A stretch of 64,000 bases of DNA from Ipomoea triloba. Taxonomy: Eukaryota; Streptophyta; Magnoliopsida; Solanales; Convolvulaceae. Shown here one piece after another: positions 13,446 through 25,916 of the stretch. The position numbers and the translations under genes were made by a program. Numbering within the stretch: the stretch's first letter is position 1; each line of letters opens with the position of its first letter. The notes below the pieces were generated by a model. It was not told the origin of the DNA. It was given only the letters and a program-made list of their open reading frames with translations, and made no database searches. The stretch spans positions 22,614,036 through 22,678,035 of the forward strand of contig NC_044916.1 of the NCBI RefSeq assembly GCF_003576645.1, given 5' to 3'.

Positions 13446-16400
13446 TGTAACACCCCGGCTCGGCTATACCGTACATCCGGAGTAATTACCGCCACACCCA
13501 GACTAAACCCAGCCAAGACCGGACAGAGTTCACTCTAGGTGCACAGGCTAACAAGAAAACTATCTCCATACATATATATATAGGTGAGCAAAAGGGGTAG
13601 CTACACTAAGTTCATCATGGCTACAAAAGATACATGTACACAAAAAAAGGGTTCCTCCCATAACCTTTCTAATCAGTCATCCTCTTCTAAGGGGCGGTAC
13701 TCCGGTTCGGAGTACGTCCCCCAATCATCCTCTTCTAAGGGGCGGTACTCCGGTTCGGAGTACGTCCCCCATACAAGATGCCAGCCAGGAAGTAACTAGG
13801 AGTGTACATCATGGACCACTCATCCCAATGTTCCGAAGGAGCGAGATTCCACGGACAGGGATAAAAGACAACAAACATCATGGACCACTCATCCCAATGT
13901 TCCGAAGGAGCGAGATTCACTCATCCCAATGTTCCGAAGGAGCGAGATTCCACGGACAGGGATAAAAGACAACAAATTCTAAGGGATCACTCCCTTCCAA
14001 CACCTCTACCGGAAAAGACCCAAACCTAGACCTGGCCCCATCCAGAAAATTTGGCTGGCTACTGCGAACCGGGATACGAGAGGGTGTAGTTGGGTAAGTC
14101 GAAGGAATAGCAGGAACATAAGCCGGAGCTGGAGAGTCAGGAGCGAATCCAGGAGCATACGGGTCGACATTAACTAGGAGCGAATCCAGGAGCATACGGG
14201 TCGACATTAACTAAGTACTGTACATAATCATCATGATCGTAGATAGGGAACTCCAACTCGGAAGGATCCGAGTCAGGTGGGCTACACGAGCCTACCCTAG
14301 ACATCTGTTAAGAACACAACGAAGTGTAGTTAGCACGACGGCTAAGTAAGGAAATCCATTTGTCACTTAAAAGTAGACAAAGGTTTGAAAACATAGATAA
14401 TCCAAAAGCTTTATAAAGTTTTACCATGATTTGAAAATCTGCCTGTAACGAAACGATTTATAGATAGTATAATAGCGTATAAACGTTAAATCATATAAAG
14501 CTTTTCTCAAATAAGAATGAAGTCATAACTTGCCATTCAAAATAATTTTCATGCCCTTTTCAGACAAGTTTGCAAAATTTCACATTTCCAGGAATTTCAT
14601 CATTTGCAAATAGAACCGCAGCTCTAATATTTATAATAATCTGAACCGCAGCTCAGAGTAACAACAATTTTCATACTGCATATAGAACCGCAGCTCTATA
14701 ATAATCTGAACCGCAGCCCAGAATAACAATAATTTTCATACTCAAAAATTTTCCACTTAGTTTCCCCTGAGTAAGCACTTTGAACATTTCTCAATTCTCC
14801 TTCTCAAACCTTGGGCAGTGGCATTTCCCTGCCTTCCCGTCGGTCTCCTTATCCCAACCTAGGGCCATGGCACTCCAGCCCTCCCATAGGTCCAACCTTA
14901 TTCCAACCCCGGGCCGTGGCGTTTAAGCCTTCCCGAAGGTCCCCACCTTATTCCAGAAACTAAGGGTTTGAAAACATTTTTCTTTTTCTTTCCTGGAATC
15001 AAATAGTATTTTCAAAATAATTTATTTCATCCAAATATGGTTCTGACATCCCAAAATTTCGTCACTAGTTTTGTTACAAAAAAAATATTTTTGTCAAAAT
15101 TGATTTTGACAGTTTCTGTCCAGAAATTACAGTTTTGCGCAGTCCGAAAGATTGAGCCGGTAAAAATAGTTCCCGAACTCTTTTTCACTTGAAATTTTTA
15201 TGGTAGAACCCTAACTCATAGTACTTGATGTTCATAAAAAGTTTTGGTCACCTAGGTTCACGAATTTACACAGAAAATTCCATTTTTGCCCTTGGCAGTG
15301 TGCTGTCCAGCATTTTTCCTTCTCTGGACCAGTTTTGGGAAAAATTCCGAAAACCATACTTATACTACTCCAAAAATTATGAAAGTTTATATGCGGCTTC
15401 TACACTTATAGAACTACATGTATAAAAAAAATTGGACCAAAATAATTTACCGATTTTTCCCAGAAATTCACGGAAGTTACTGACAGAAATCTGTCCTGAT
15501 TTCCTTTCTCTATTTCCACAAGTATAAGCTTATATAGACATAAATACAACATATACAAGCATATCCAAGCTATGAACTTGTATACGAAAATATTCCTAAA
15601 GCTCCAAAAACACCATATTTCAACTAAAATCAATTATCCAAATTCAAGTGACTAATTCCAACTTAAGGGAATTCCTTACCTCACAAGTGTGTAATATCAC
15701 CGTAAAAGTAGTCTTGAACCTTTATCCCCAAGTTTCACCGAAAAACCCTAGGTAGAATACACCACCATAACAACATATTTAAGAAATCTTTACCTACAAT
15801 CAAGTTCTAGGGAAGAAATCAAGACTTTTTAACCGAATAATATTGAAATCTTACCGAACAAATTGGAGAGTTGTGTACAAGCTTGGCTATGGTTTTAATG
15901 GAGGAAAATGGTGGAAGTCACCTCTCTTTCTCTCTTTTGAAATTCAGCCAAGGAAGAAGAAGAAGAAGAACAAATGGAATAAATTGGCTTTGGGTATTCT
16001 TCCTTTTGAGGTAAGATGTTTTTATGGGGAAAAAGAAATAGAATAAAATAATGAAGTATTTTCAAACTTATCAGTTGGGGTCCAAACAGATAAAGTTTCG
16101 GTAGAAAATAATCTGGATAGAATAATTCTCGAAACCAAAAATTTATTCCAGACTAACCCTCAAAATTGGGCTAGGTTCGGTACACCGCGAAATTTTAGCG
16201 ATGTACGATCAAAATAAATTTTCGCTTCTATGGGCTGATTTAATTGAATAGGAAGTTCAAGAATAATAATATGGTGTCTAATAATCCATTTCCTAGGATA
16301 ATCGGGTCCGAATACCAGCTCCTAAAATTTTACGGTTCGTGACCGGCACGAACGATCGCAACTTAATAACAACTATACTTCCTTAAAAAAAATTATTTTG

Positions 16401-16487
16401 AAGCATCGGTCACTTATCTTATGAATGTCATAGCTTAAAGACATATTTTCTGAACCTCAAACTTATCGAAATAGACGAGGGGTTACA
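13446..16487 (-). mobile_element. Solo LTR (3,042 bp), probably Ty3/Gypsy
   Basis: The element starts TGTAACACCCC and ends GGGGTTACA, so it has TG...CA ends. It is flanked by the 5-bp direct repeat CCACA at 13441-13445 and 16488-16492. Removing the element plus one CCACA restores exactly the 998-bp array spacing, which confirms the borders. The two ends are not copies of each other and no gag-pol is seen, so this is a single LTR left by recombination. LTRs several kilobases long and ending GGGGTGTTACA are familiar from chromovirus/Tekay-type Gypsy elements, and that ending places the LTR on the minus strand. The lineage is inference. Internal short duplications are listed separately. Confidence 0.85.
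13674..14215. repeat. Short direct duplications inside the solo LTR
   Basis: Three local duplications occur. A ~49-bp block containing GGGGCGGTACTCCGGTTCGG is doubled at about 13,674-13,770. A block containing CCCAATGTTCCGAAGGAGCG appears three times at about 13,813-13,975, the middle copy cut short. A ~37-bp block with GGAGCATACGGGTCGACATT is doubled at about 14,144-14,212. They resemble the staircase duplications in the array and may share an assembly cause. Confidence 0.75.
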
Positions 16488-17418
16488 CCACATTTCAAAA
16501 TAATAGATTTTGTACAGTTTGCGAATTCACAAAAGTCTTGGATAATAATAATTGCCATGTAAGCTTTATAACTCAGAATAACATATGTCGGATAATTTAG
16601 AACATTATTTAGATGTCGAATGATTTACCTTACAAACACAATAGTAGTTTTCTCAAAGATTTAAAATCTCTCTAATTTTTGTCTAGGCATACAAAGTAAT
16701 TCCACATGTAAGCTATATAACTCAGAATAACATTTGCCGGATAATTTAGAACATTATTTAGATTTCGAATGATTTACCCTGTAAACACAATAGTAGTTTT
16801 TTCAAAGATTTAAAATGTCTCTAATTTTGTCTTGGCATACTAAGTAGTCCCACATTACTTACCCACACCCTACCCCCAAAATTTTTCAAATTCACAAAAG
16901 TCTTGGATAATTGTAATTGTCATGTACGCTTTATCACTTAGAAAAACATATGCCGCATATGTCAGAACATTATTTAGATTTTGAAACATTTATAGTACAA
17001 ACACAATAGTTGTTTTGTCTAAGATTTAAAATCTCTCTAATTTTGTCTAGGCATAAAAAAGAATCCAATATTAATTACCCCACCCCATCCCCAAAATTAA
17101 AAATTTTGCAAATTCAGGAAAGTCATTGATAATAATATTTAATTGATATGTAAGTTTCCTATTGAATTTTTAACTTTGGCGAATAATATTTTTAAATGAA
17201 ACAATTGTGCTCACAAGCGAATGCAAGTATTATAAGCCGATAAACACAACCGAAAGGAAACAGCAGATTTCCTATGCTTGAAAAAGAAGCGATACAAGTT
17301 TAGAAGTGTTTTAATTTGAAAACATGGAAATGGTTTAAGAGTTATACTCCGCCATTTTTTTCTGCGTTTAGCTTCATATCGTTTGTATAAAAAGATGACA
17401 CACGAAATAATGATGTGA

Positions 17419-17490
17419 GTGGCTGTAGTTTAGTGGTAAGAATTCCACGTTGTGGCCGTGGAGACCTGGGCTCGAATCCCAGCAGCCACA
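17419..17490 (+). tRNA. tRNA-His (GTG), consensus
   Basis: It is a consensus cloverleaf with A14 present and all stems paired. It is the first unit after the solo LTR. Confidence 0.95.
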
Positions 17491-18267
17491 TTTCAAAATA
17501 ATAGATTTTGTACAGTTTGCGAATTCACAAAAGTCTTGGATAATAATAATTGCCATGTAAGCTTTATAACTCAGAATAACATATGTTGGATAATTTAGAA
17601 CATTATTTAGATTTCGAATGATTTACCCTGTAAACACAATAGTAGTTTTTTCAAAGATTTAAAATGTCTCTAATTTTGTCTTGGCATACTAAGTAGTCCC
17701 ACATTACTTACCCACACCCTACCCCCAAAATTTTTCAAATTCACAAAAGTCTTGGATAATTGTAATTGTCATGTACGCTTTATCACTTAGAAAAACATAT
17801 GCCGCATATGTCAGAACATTATTTAGATTTTGAAACATTTATAGTACAAACACAATAGTTGTTTTGTCTAAGATTTAAAATCTCTCTAATTTTGTCTAGG
17901 CATAAAAAAGAATCCAATATTAATTACCCCACCCCATCCCCAAAATTAAAAATTTTGCAATTTCAGGAAAGTCATTGATAATAATATTTAATTGATATGT
18001 AAGTTTCCTATTGAATTATTAACTTTGGCGAATAATATTTTTAAATGAAACAATTGTGCTCACAAGCGAATGCAAGTATTATAAGCCGATAAACACAACC
18101 GAAAGGAAACAGCAGATTTCCTATGCTTGAAAAGGAAGCGATACAAGTTTAGAAGTGTTTTAATTTGAAAACATGGAAATGGTTTAAGAGTTATACTCCG
18201 CCATTTTTTTCTGCGTTTAGCTTCATATCGTTTGTATAAAAAGATGACACACGAAATAATGATGTGA

Positions 18268-18339
18268 GTGGCTGTAGTTTAGTGGTAAGAATTCCACGTT
18301 GTGGCCGTGGAGACCTGGGCTCGAATCCCAGCAGCCACA
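18268..18339 (+). tRNA. tRNA-His (GTG), consensus
   Basis: It is a consensus copy. The spacing from the previous gene is 849 bp, one 149-bp sub-repeat shorter than usual. Confidence 0.95.
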
Positions 18340-18900
18340 TTTCAAAATAATAGATTTTGTACAGTTTGCGAATTCACAAAAGTCTTGGATAATAATAATT
18401 GCCATGTAAGCTTTATAACTCAGAATAACATATGTCGGATAATTTAGAACATTATTTATATTTCGAATGATTTACCTTACAAACACAATAGTAGTTTTCT
18501 CAAAGATTTAAAATCTCTCTAATTTTGTCTAGGCATAAAAAAGAATCCAATATTAATTACCCCACCCCATCCCCAAAATTAAAAATTTTGCAAATTCAGG
18601 AAAGTCATTGATAATAATATTTAATTGATATGTAAGTTTCCTATTGAATTTTTAACTTTGGCGAATAATATTTTTAAATGAAACAATTGTGCTCACAAGC
18701 GAATGCAAGTATTATAAGCCGATAAACACAACCGAAAGGAAACAGCAGATTTCCTATGCTTGAAAAAGAAGCGATACAAGTTTAGAAGTGTTTTAATTTG
18801 AAAACATGGAAATGGTTTAAGAGTTATACTCCGCCATTTTTTTCTGCGTTTAGCTTCATATCGTTTGTATAAAAAGATGACACACGAAATAATGATGTGA

Positions 18901-18972
18901 GTGGCTGTAGTTTAGTGGTAAGAATTCCACGTTGTGGCCGTGGAGACCTGGGCTCGAATCCCAGCAGCCACA
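18901..18972 (+). tRNA. tRNA-His (GTG), consensus
   Basis: It is a consensus copy in a shortened 633-bp unit that lacks the middle spacer sub-repeats. Confidence 0.95.
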
Positions 18973-19322
18973 TTTCAAAATAATAGATTTTGTACATTTT
19001 GCGAATTCACAAAAGTCTTGGATAATAATAATTGCCATGTAAGCTTTATAACTCAGAATAACATATGTCGGATAATTTAGAACATTATTTAGATTTCGAA
19101 TGATTTACCTTACAAACACAATAGTAGTTTTCTCAAAGATTTAAAATCTCTCTAATTTTTGTCTAGGCATACAAAGTAATCCCACATGTAAGCTATATAA
19201 CTCAGAATAACATTTGCCGGATAATTTAGAACATTATTTAGATTTCGAATGATTTACCTGTAAACACAATAGTAGTTTTTTCAAAGATTTAAAATGTCTC
19301 TAATTTTGTCTTGGCATACTAA

Positions 19323-19730
19323 GTAGTTCCACATTACTTACCCACACCCTACCCCCAAAATTTTTCAAATCCACATTACTTACCCACACCCTACCCCCAA
19401 AATTTTTCAAATTCACAAAACTTACCCACACCCTACCCCCAAAATTTTTCAAATTCACAAAAGTCTTGGATAATTGTAATTGTCATGTACGCTTTATCAC
19501 TTAGAAAAACATATGCCACATATGTCAGAACATTATTTAGATTTTGAAACATTTATAGTACATATGTCAGAACATTATTTAGATTTTGAAACATTTATAG
19601 TACAAACACCAGAACATTATTTAGATTTTGAAACATTTATAGTACAAACACAATAGTTGTTTTGTCTAAGATAAACATTTATAGTACAAACACAATAGTT
19701 GTTTTGTCTAAGATTTAAAATCTCTCTAAT
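19323..19730. repeat. Staircase duplications in array spacer
   Basis: A segment around ACTTACCCACACCCTACCCC occurs three times, and a segment around CAGAACATTATTTAGATTTT occurs three times, followed by a partial repeat of CATTTATAGTACAAACAC. Each copy starts and ends a little further along than the last. This lengthens the unit to 1,206 bp. Confidence 0.8.
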
Positions 19731-20106
19731 TTTGTCTAGGCATAAAAAAGAATCCAATATTAATTACCCACCCCATCCCCAAAATTAAAAATTTGGCAAA
19801 TTCAGGAAAGTCATTGATAATAATATTTAATTGATATGTAAGTTTCCTATTGAATTTTTAACTTTGGCGAATAATATTTTTAAATGAAACAATTGTGTTC
19901 ACAAGCGAATGCAAGTATTATAAGCCGATAAACACAACCGAAAGGAAACAGCAGATTTCCTATGCTTGAAAAGGAAGCGATACAAGTTTAGAAGTGTTTT
20001 AATTTGAAAACATGGAAATGGTTTAAGAGTTATACTCCGCCATTTTTTTCTGCGTTTAGCTTCATATCGTTTGTATAAAAAGATGACACACGAAATAATG
20101 ATGTGA

Positions 20107-20178
20107 GTGGCTGTAGTTTAGTGGTAAGAATTCCATGTTGTGGCCGTGGAGACCTGGGCTCGAATCCCAGCAGCCACA
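20107..20178 (+). tRNA. tRNA-His (GTG), U30-G40 wobble
   Basis: It is consensus except C30 changed to T, which leaves a U-G wobble in the anticodon stem. It is likely still able to fold and function. Confidence 0.9.
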
Positions 20179-21104
20179 TTTCAAAATAATAGATTTTGTA
20201 CATTTTGCGAATTCACAAAAGTCTTGGATAATAATAATTGCCATGTAAGCTTTATAACTCAGAATAACATATGTCGGATAATTTAGAACATTATTTAGAT
20301 TTCGAATGATTTACCTTACAAACACAATAGTAGTTTTCTCAAAGATTTAAAATCTCTCTAATTTTTGTCTAGGCATACAAAGTAATCCCACATGTAAGCT
20401 ATATAACTCAGAATAACATTTGCCGGATAATTTAGAACATTATTTAGATTTCGAATGATTTACCCTGTAAACACAATAGTAGTTTTTTCAAAGATTTAAA
20501 ATGTCTCTAATTTTGTCTTGGCATACTAAGTAGTCCCACATTACTTACCCACACCCTACCCCCAAAATTTTTCAAATTCACAAAAGTCTTGGATAATTGT
20601 AATTGTCATGTACGCTTTATCACTTAGAAAAACATATGCCGCATATGTCAGAACATTATTTAGATTTTGAAACATTTATAGTACAAACACAATAGTTGTT
20701 TTGTCTAAGATTTAAAATCTCTCTAATTTTGTCTAGGCATAAAAAAGAATCCAATATTAATTACCCCACCCCATCCCCAAAATTAAAAATTTTGCAAATT
20801 CAGGAAAGTCATTGATAATAATATTTAATTGATATGTAAGTTTCCTATTGAATTTTTAACTTTGGCGAATAATATTTTTAAATGAAACAATTGTGCTCAC
20901 AAGCGAATGCAAATATTATAAGCCGATAAACACAACCGAAAGGACACAGCAGATTTCCTATGCTTGAAAAGGAAGCGATACAAGTTTAGAAGTGTTTTAA
21001 TTTGAAAACATGGAAATGGTTTAAGAGTTATACTCCGCCATTTTTTTCTGCGTTTAGCTTCATATCGTTTGTATAAAAAGATGACACACGAAATAATGAT
21101 GTGA

Positions 21105-21176
21105 GTGGCTGTAGTTTAGTGGTAAGAATTCCATGTTGTGGCCGTGGAGACCTGGGCTCGAATCCCAGCAGCCACA
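21105..21176 (+). tRNA. tRNA-His (GTG), U30-G40 wobble
   Basis: It is the same variant as at 20107, exactly 998 bp further on. All other positions match the consensus. Confidence 0.9.
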
Positions 21177-22096
21177 TTTCAAAATAATAGATTTTGTACA
21201 TTTTGCGAATTCACAAAAGTCTTGGATAATAATAATTGCCATGTAAGCTTTATAACTCAGAATAACATATGTCGGATAATTTAGAACATTATTTAGATTT
21301 CGAATGATTTACCTTACAAACACAATAGTAGTTTTCTCAAAGATTTAAAATCTCTCTAATTTTTGTCTAGGCATAAAAAGTAATTCCACATGTAAGCTAT
21401 ATAACTCAGAATAACATTTGCCGGATAATTTAGAACATTATTTAATTTAGATTTCGAATGATTTACCCTGTAAACACAATAGTAGTTTTTTCAAAGATTT
21501 AAAATGTCTCTAATTTTGTCTAGGCATACTAAGTAGTCCCACATTACTTACCCCCACCCTACCCCCAAAATTTTTCAAATTCACAAAAGTCTTGGATAAT
21601 AGTAATTGTCATGTACGCTTTATCACTTAGAAAAACATATGCCGCATATGTCAGAACATTATTTAGATTTTGAAATATTTACAGTACAAACACAATAGTT
21701 GTTTTGTCTAAGATTTAAAATCTCTCTAATTTTGTCTAGGCATAAAAAAGAATCCAATATTAATTACCCCACCCCATCCTAAAATTAAAAATTTTGCAAT
21801 TTCAGGAAAGTCATTGATAATAATATTTAATTGATATGTAAGTTTCCTATTGAATTTTTAACTTTGGCGAATAATATTTTTAAATGCAACAATTGTGCTC
21901 ACAAGCTTATGCAAGTATTATAAGCCGATAAACACAACCGAAAGGAAACAGCAGATTTCCTATGCTTGAAAAAGAAGCGATACAAGTTTAGAAGTGTTTT
22001 AATTTGAAAACATGGAAATGGTTTAAGAGTTATACTCCGCCATTTTTTTTCTGTGTTTAGCTTCATATCGGTTGTATAAAAAGATGACACACGAAA

Positions 22097-22097
22097 N
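22097..22097. other. Single undetermined base (N), probable assembly join
   Basis: It is the only non-ACGT character I noticed. It lies where the upstream sequence overlaps the following sequence by about 120 bp, so it probably marks a failed overlap join. Confidence 0.85.
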
Positions 22098-22400
22098 AGA
22101 AGCGATACAAGTTTAGAAGTGTTTTAATTTGAAAACATGGAAATGGTTTAAGAGTTATACTCCGCCATTTTTTTTCTGCGTTTAGCTTCATATCGGTTGT
22201 ATTCCGCCATTTTTTTTCTGCGTTTAGCTTCATATCGGTTGTATAAAAAGATTTTTTTTCTGCGTTTAGCTTCATATCGGTTGTATAAAAAGATGACACA
22301 CGAAAGTTTAGCTTCATATCGGTTGTATAAAAAGATGACACACGAAATAATGGCTTCATATCGGTTGTATAAAAAGATGACACACGAAATAATGATTTGA

Positions 22401-22472
22401 GTGGCTGTAGTTTAGTGGTAAGAATTCCACGTTGTGGCCGTGGAGACCTAGGCTCGAATCCCAGCAGCCACA
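22401..22472 (+). tRNA. tRNA-His (GTG), T-stem mismatch, in suspect region
   Basis: The anticodon GTG and all stems except the T stem match the consensus. G51 is changed to A, giving an A-C mismatch. It lies inside the staircase region, and extra fragments of its 3' half follow it, so its sequence should be treated with caution. Confidence 0.6.
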
Positions 22473-23482
22473 TTTCAAAATAATAGATTTTGGGCTCGAA
22501 TCCCAGCAGCCACATTTCAAAATAATAGATTTTGTACATTTTTCCCAGCAGCCACATTTCAAAATAATAGATTTTGTACATTTTGCGAATTCACAAAAGT
22601 CTTGGATAATAATAATTGCCATGTAAGCTTTATAACTCAAAATAACATATGTCGGATAATTTAGAACATTATTTAGATTTCGAATGATTTACCTTACAAA
22701 CACAATAGTAGTTTTCTCAAAGATTTAAAATCTCTCTAATTTTTGTCTAGGCATACAAAGTAATCCCACATGTAAGCTATATAACTCAGAATAACATTTG
22801 CCGGATAATTTAGAACATTATTTAGATTTCGAATGATTTACCCTGTAAACACAATAGTAGTTTTTTCAAAGATTTAAAATGTCTCTAATTTTGTCTTGGC
22901 ATACTAAGTAGTCCCACATTACTTACCCACACCCTACCCCAAAAATTTTTCAAATTCACAAAAGTCTTGGATAATTGTAATTGTCATGTACGCTTTATCA
23001 CTTAGAAAAACATATGCCGCATATGTCAGAACATTATTTAGATTTTGAAACATTTATAGTACAAACACAATATTTGTTTTGTCTAAGATTTAAAATCTCT
23101 CTAATTTTGTCTAGGCATAAAAAAGAATCCAATATTAATTACCCCACCCCATCCCCAAAATTAAAAATTTTGCAATTTCAGGAAAGTCATTGATAATAAT
23201 ATTTAATTGATATGTAAGTTTCCTATTGAATTTTTAAGTTTGGCGAATAATATTTTTAAATGAAACAATTGTGCTCACAAGCGAATGCAAGTATTATAAG
23301 CCGATAAACACAACCGAAAGGAAACAGCAGATTTCCTATGCTTGAAAAAGAAGCGATACAAGTTTAGAAGTGTTTTAATTTGAAAACATGGAAATGGTTT
23401 AAGAGTTATACTCCGCCATTTTTTTCTACGTTTAGCTTCATATCGTTTTTATAAAAAGATGACACACGAAATAATGATTTGA

Positions 23483-23554
23483 GTGGCTGTAGTTAAGTGG
23501 TAAGAATTCCACGTTATGGCCGTGGAGACCTGGGCTCAAATCCCAACAGCCACA
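23483..23554 (+). pseudogene. tRNA-like copy with anticodon ATG
   Basis: The anticodon loop reads TTATGGC instead of TTGTGGC, so the anticodon is ATG rather than GTG. It also has T13 to A in the D arm, G57 to A in the T loop and G65 to A in the T stem without compensation (C-A mismatch). With this many changes it is probably a pseudogene. Confidence 0.6.
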
Positions 23555-24483
23555 TTTCAAAATAATAGATTTTGGTACATTTTGCGAATTCACAAAAGTC
23601 TTGGATAATAATAATTGCCATGTAAGCTTTAATACTCAGTATAACATATGTCGGATAATTTAGAACATTATTTAGATTTCGAATGATTTACCTTACAAAC
23701 ACAATAGTAGTTTTCTCAAAGATTTAAAATCTCTCTAATTTTTGTCTAGGCATGCAAAGTAATCCCACATGTAAGCTATATAACTCAAAGTAACATTTGC
23801 CGGATAATTTAGAACATTATTTAGATTTTGAATGATTTACCTTGAAAACACAATAGTAGTTTTTTCAAAGATTTAAAATGTCTCTAATTTTGTCTAGGCA
23901 TACTATGTAATCCCGCATTACTTACCCCCACCCTACCCCCAAAATTTTCCCAATTCACAAAAGTCTTGGATAATAGTAATTGTCATGTACGCTTAATAAA
24001 TTAGAAAATCATATGCCGCATATGTCAAAACATTATTTAGATTTTGAAACATTTACAGTACAAACACAATAGTTGTTTTGTCTAAGATTTAAAATCAATC
24101 TAAGTTTGTCTAGGCATAAAAAGTAATCCAATATTAATTACCCCACCCCATCCCCAAAATTAAAAATTTTGCCAATTCAGGAAAGTCATTGATAATAATA
24201 TTTAATTGATATGTAAGTTTCCTATTGAATTTTTAACTTTGGCGAATAATATTTTTAAATGAAACAATTGTGTTCACAAGCGAATGCAAGTATTATAAGC
24301 CGATAAACACACTCGAAAGGAAACAGCAGATTTCCTATGCTTGAAAAAGAAGCGATACAAATTTAGAAGTGTTTTAATTTGAAAACATGGAAATGGTTTA
24401 AGAGTTATACTCCGGCATTTTTTTTTCTACGTTTAGCTTCATATCGTTTGTATAAAAAGATGACACACGAAATAATGATATGA

Positions 24484-24555
24484 GTGGCTGTAATTTAGTG
24501 GTAAGAATACGACGTTGTGGCCGTGGAGACCTGGGCTCGAATCCCATTAGCCACA
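24484..24555 (+). pseudogene. tRNA-His-like, heavily mutated
   Basis: The anticodon GTG is kept but G10 is changed to A, the anticodon stem has C28 to G, and the T and acceptor stems have G65 to T and C66 to T. Several stems are broken. Confidence 0.75.
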
Positions 24556-24985
24556 TTTCAAAATAATAGATTTTGTACATTTTGCGAATTCACAAAAGTC
24601 TTGGATAATAATAATTGCCATGTAAGTTTATAACTCAGAATAACATATGTCGGATAATTTAGAACATTATTTATATTTCGAATGATTTACCTTACAAACA
24701 CAATAGTAGTTTTCTCAAAGATTTAAAATCTCTCTAATTTTTGTCTAGGCATACAAAGTAATCCCACATGTATGCTATGTAACTCAGAATAACATTTTCC
24801 GGATAATTTAGAATATTATTTAGATTTCGAATGATTTACCTTGTATACACAATAGTAGTTTTTACAAAGATTTAAAATGTCTCTAATATTTGAAAACATG
24901 CAAGTATTATACTCCGCCATTTTTTTTTCTGCGTTTAGCTTCATATCGTTTGTATAAAAAGATGACACACGAAATAATTATTTGA

Positions 24986-25057
24986 GTGGCTGTAGTTTAG
25001 TGGTAAGAATTCCACGTTGTGGCCGTGGAGACCTGGGCTCGAATCCCAGCAACCACA
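24986..25057 (+). tRNA. tRNA-His (GTG), acceptor C-A mismatch
   Basis: It is consensus except G68 changed to A opposite C5. It lies only 502 bp after the previous copy, because most of the spacer is deleted. Confidence 0.7.
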
Positions 25058-25844
25058 CTTCAAAATAATAGATTTTGTACATTTTGCGAATTCACAAAAG
25101 TCTTGGATAATAACAATTGCCAGGTAAGCTTTATAACTCAGAATAACATTTGCCGTATAATTTAGAACATTATTTAGATTTCGAATGATTTACCTTGAAA
25201 ACACAATAGTAGTTTTTTCAAAGAATTAAAATGTCTCTAATTTTTTCTAGGCATACTAAGTAATCCCACAATACTTACCCCCAGCCTACCCCCAAAATTT
25301 TTCGAATTCACAAAAGTCTTGGATAATAGTAATTGTCATGTACGCTTTATAACTTCGAAAACCATATGCCGCATATGTCAGAACATTATTTAGATTTTGA
25401 AACATTTACAGTACAAACACAATAGTTGTTTTGTCTAAGATTTAAAATCACTCTAATTTTGTCTAGGCATAAAAACTAATCCAATATTAGTTACCCATCC
25501 CATCCCCAAAATTAAAAATTTTGCCAATTCAGGAAAGTCGTTGATAATAATATTTAATTGATATGTAAGTTTCCTATTGAATTTTTAAGTTTGGCGAATA
25601 ATATTTTTAAATGAAACAATTGTGTTCACAAGCGAATACAAGTATTATAAGCCGATAAACACAATCGAAAGGAAACAGCAGATTTCATATGCTTGAAAAC
25701 GAAGCGATACAAGTTTAGAAGTGTTTTAATTTGAAAACATGGAAATGGTTTAAGAGTTATACTCCGCCATTTTTTTTCTGCGTTTAGCTTCATATCGTTT
25801 GTATAAAAAGATGACACACGAAATAATGATTTGAGTGGCTGTAG

Positions 25845-25916
25845 TTTAGTGGTAAGAATTCCACGTTGTGGCCGTGGAGACCTGGGCTCGAATCCCAGCA
25901 GCAACATTACAAAATA
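25845..25916 (+). tRNA. tRNA-His (GTG), acceptor G-A mismatch
   Basis: It is consensus except C70 changed to A opposite G3. The anticodon arm, D arm and T arm are normal. Confidence 0.65.

Larger units (their letters stand above)
22060..22580. repeat. Staircase duplications beside an N
   Basis: After the N at 22097 the sequence restarts about 120 bp back, repeating AGAAGCGATACAAGTTTAG onward. It then steps forward through five overlapping copies of the TTTAGCTTCATATCGGTTG region and three of the tRNA 3' end (full gene to 22472, partial copies near 22,492-22,514 and 22,541-22,554). This is the shape of unresolved overlapping contig ends. Confidence 0.85.

Noticed and set aside
13584..14207. 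Small frames with repeated peptides as possible genes
   Set aside because: They lie inside the solo LTR and are produced by short local duplications.
22063..22640. Open frames of 172 and 94 aa with internally repeating peptides
   Set aside because: They arise from the staircase duplications around the N and translate repeated array DNA.
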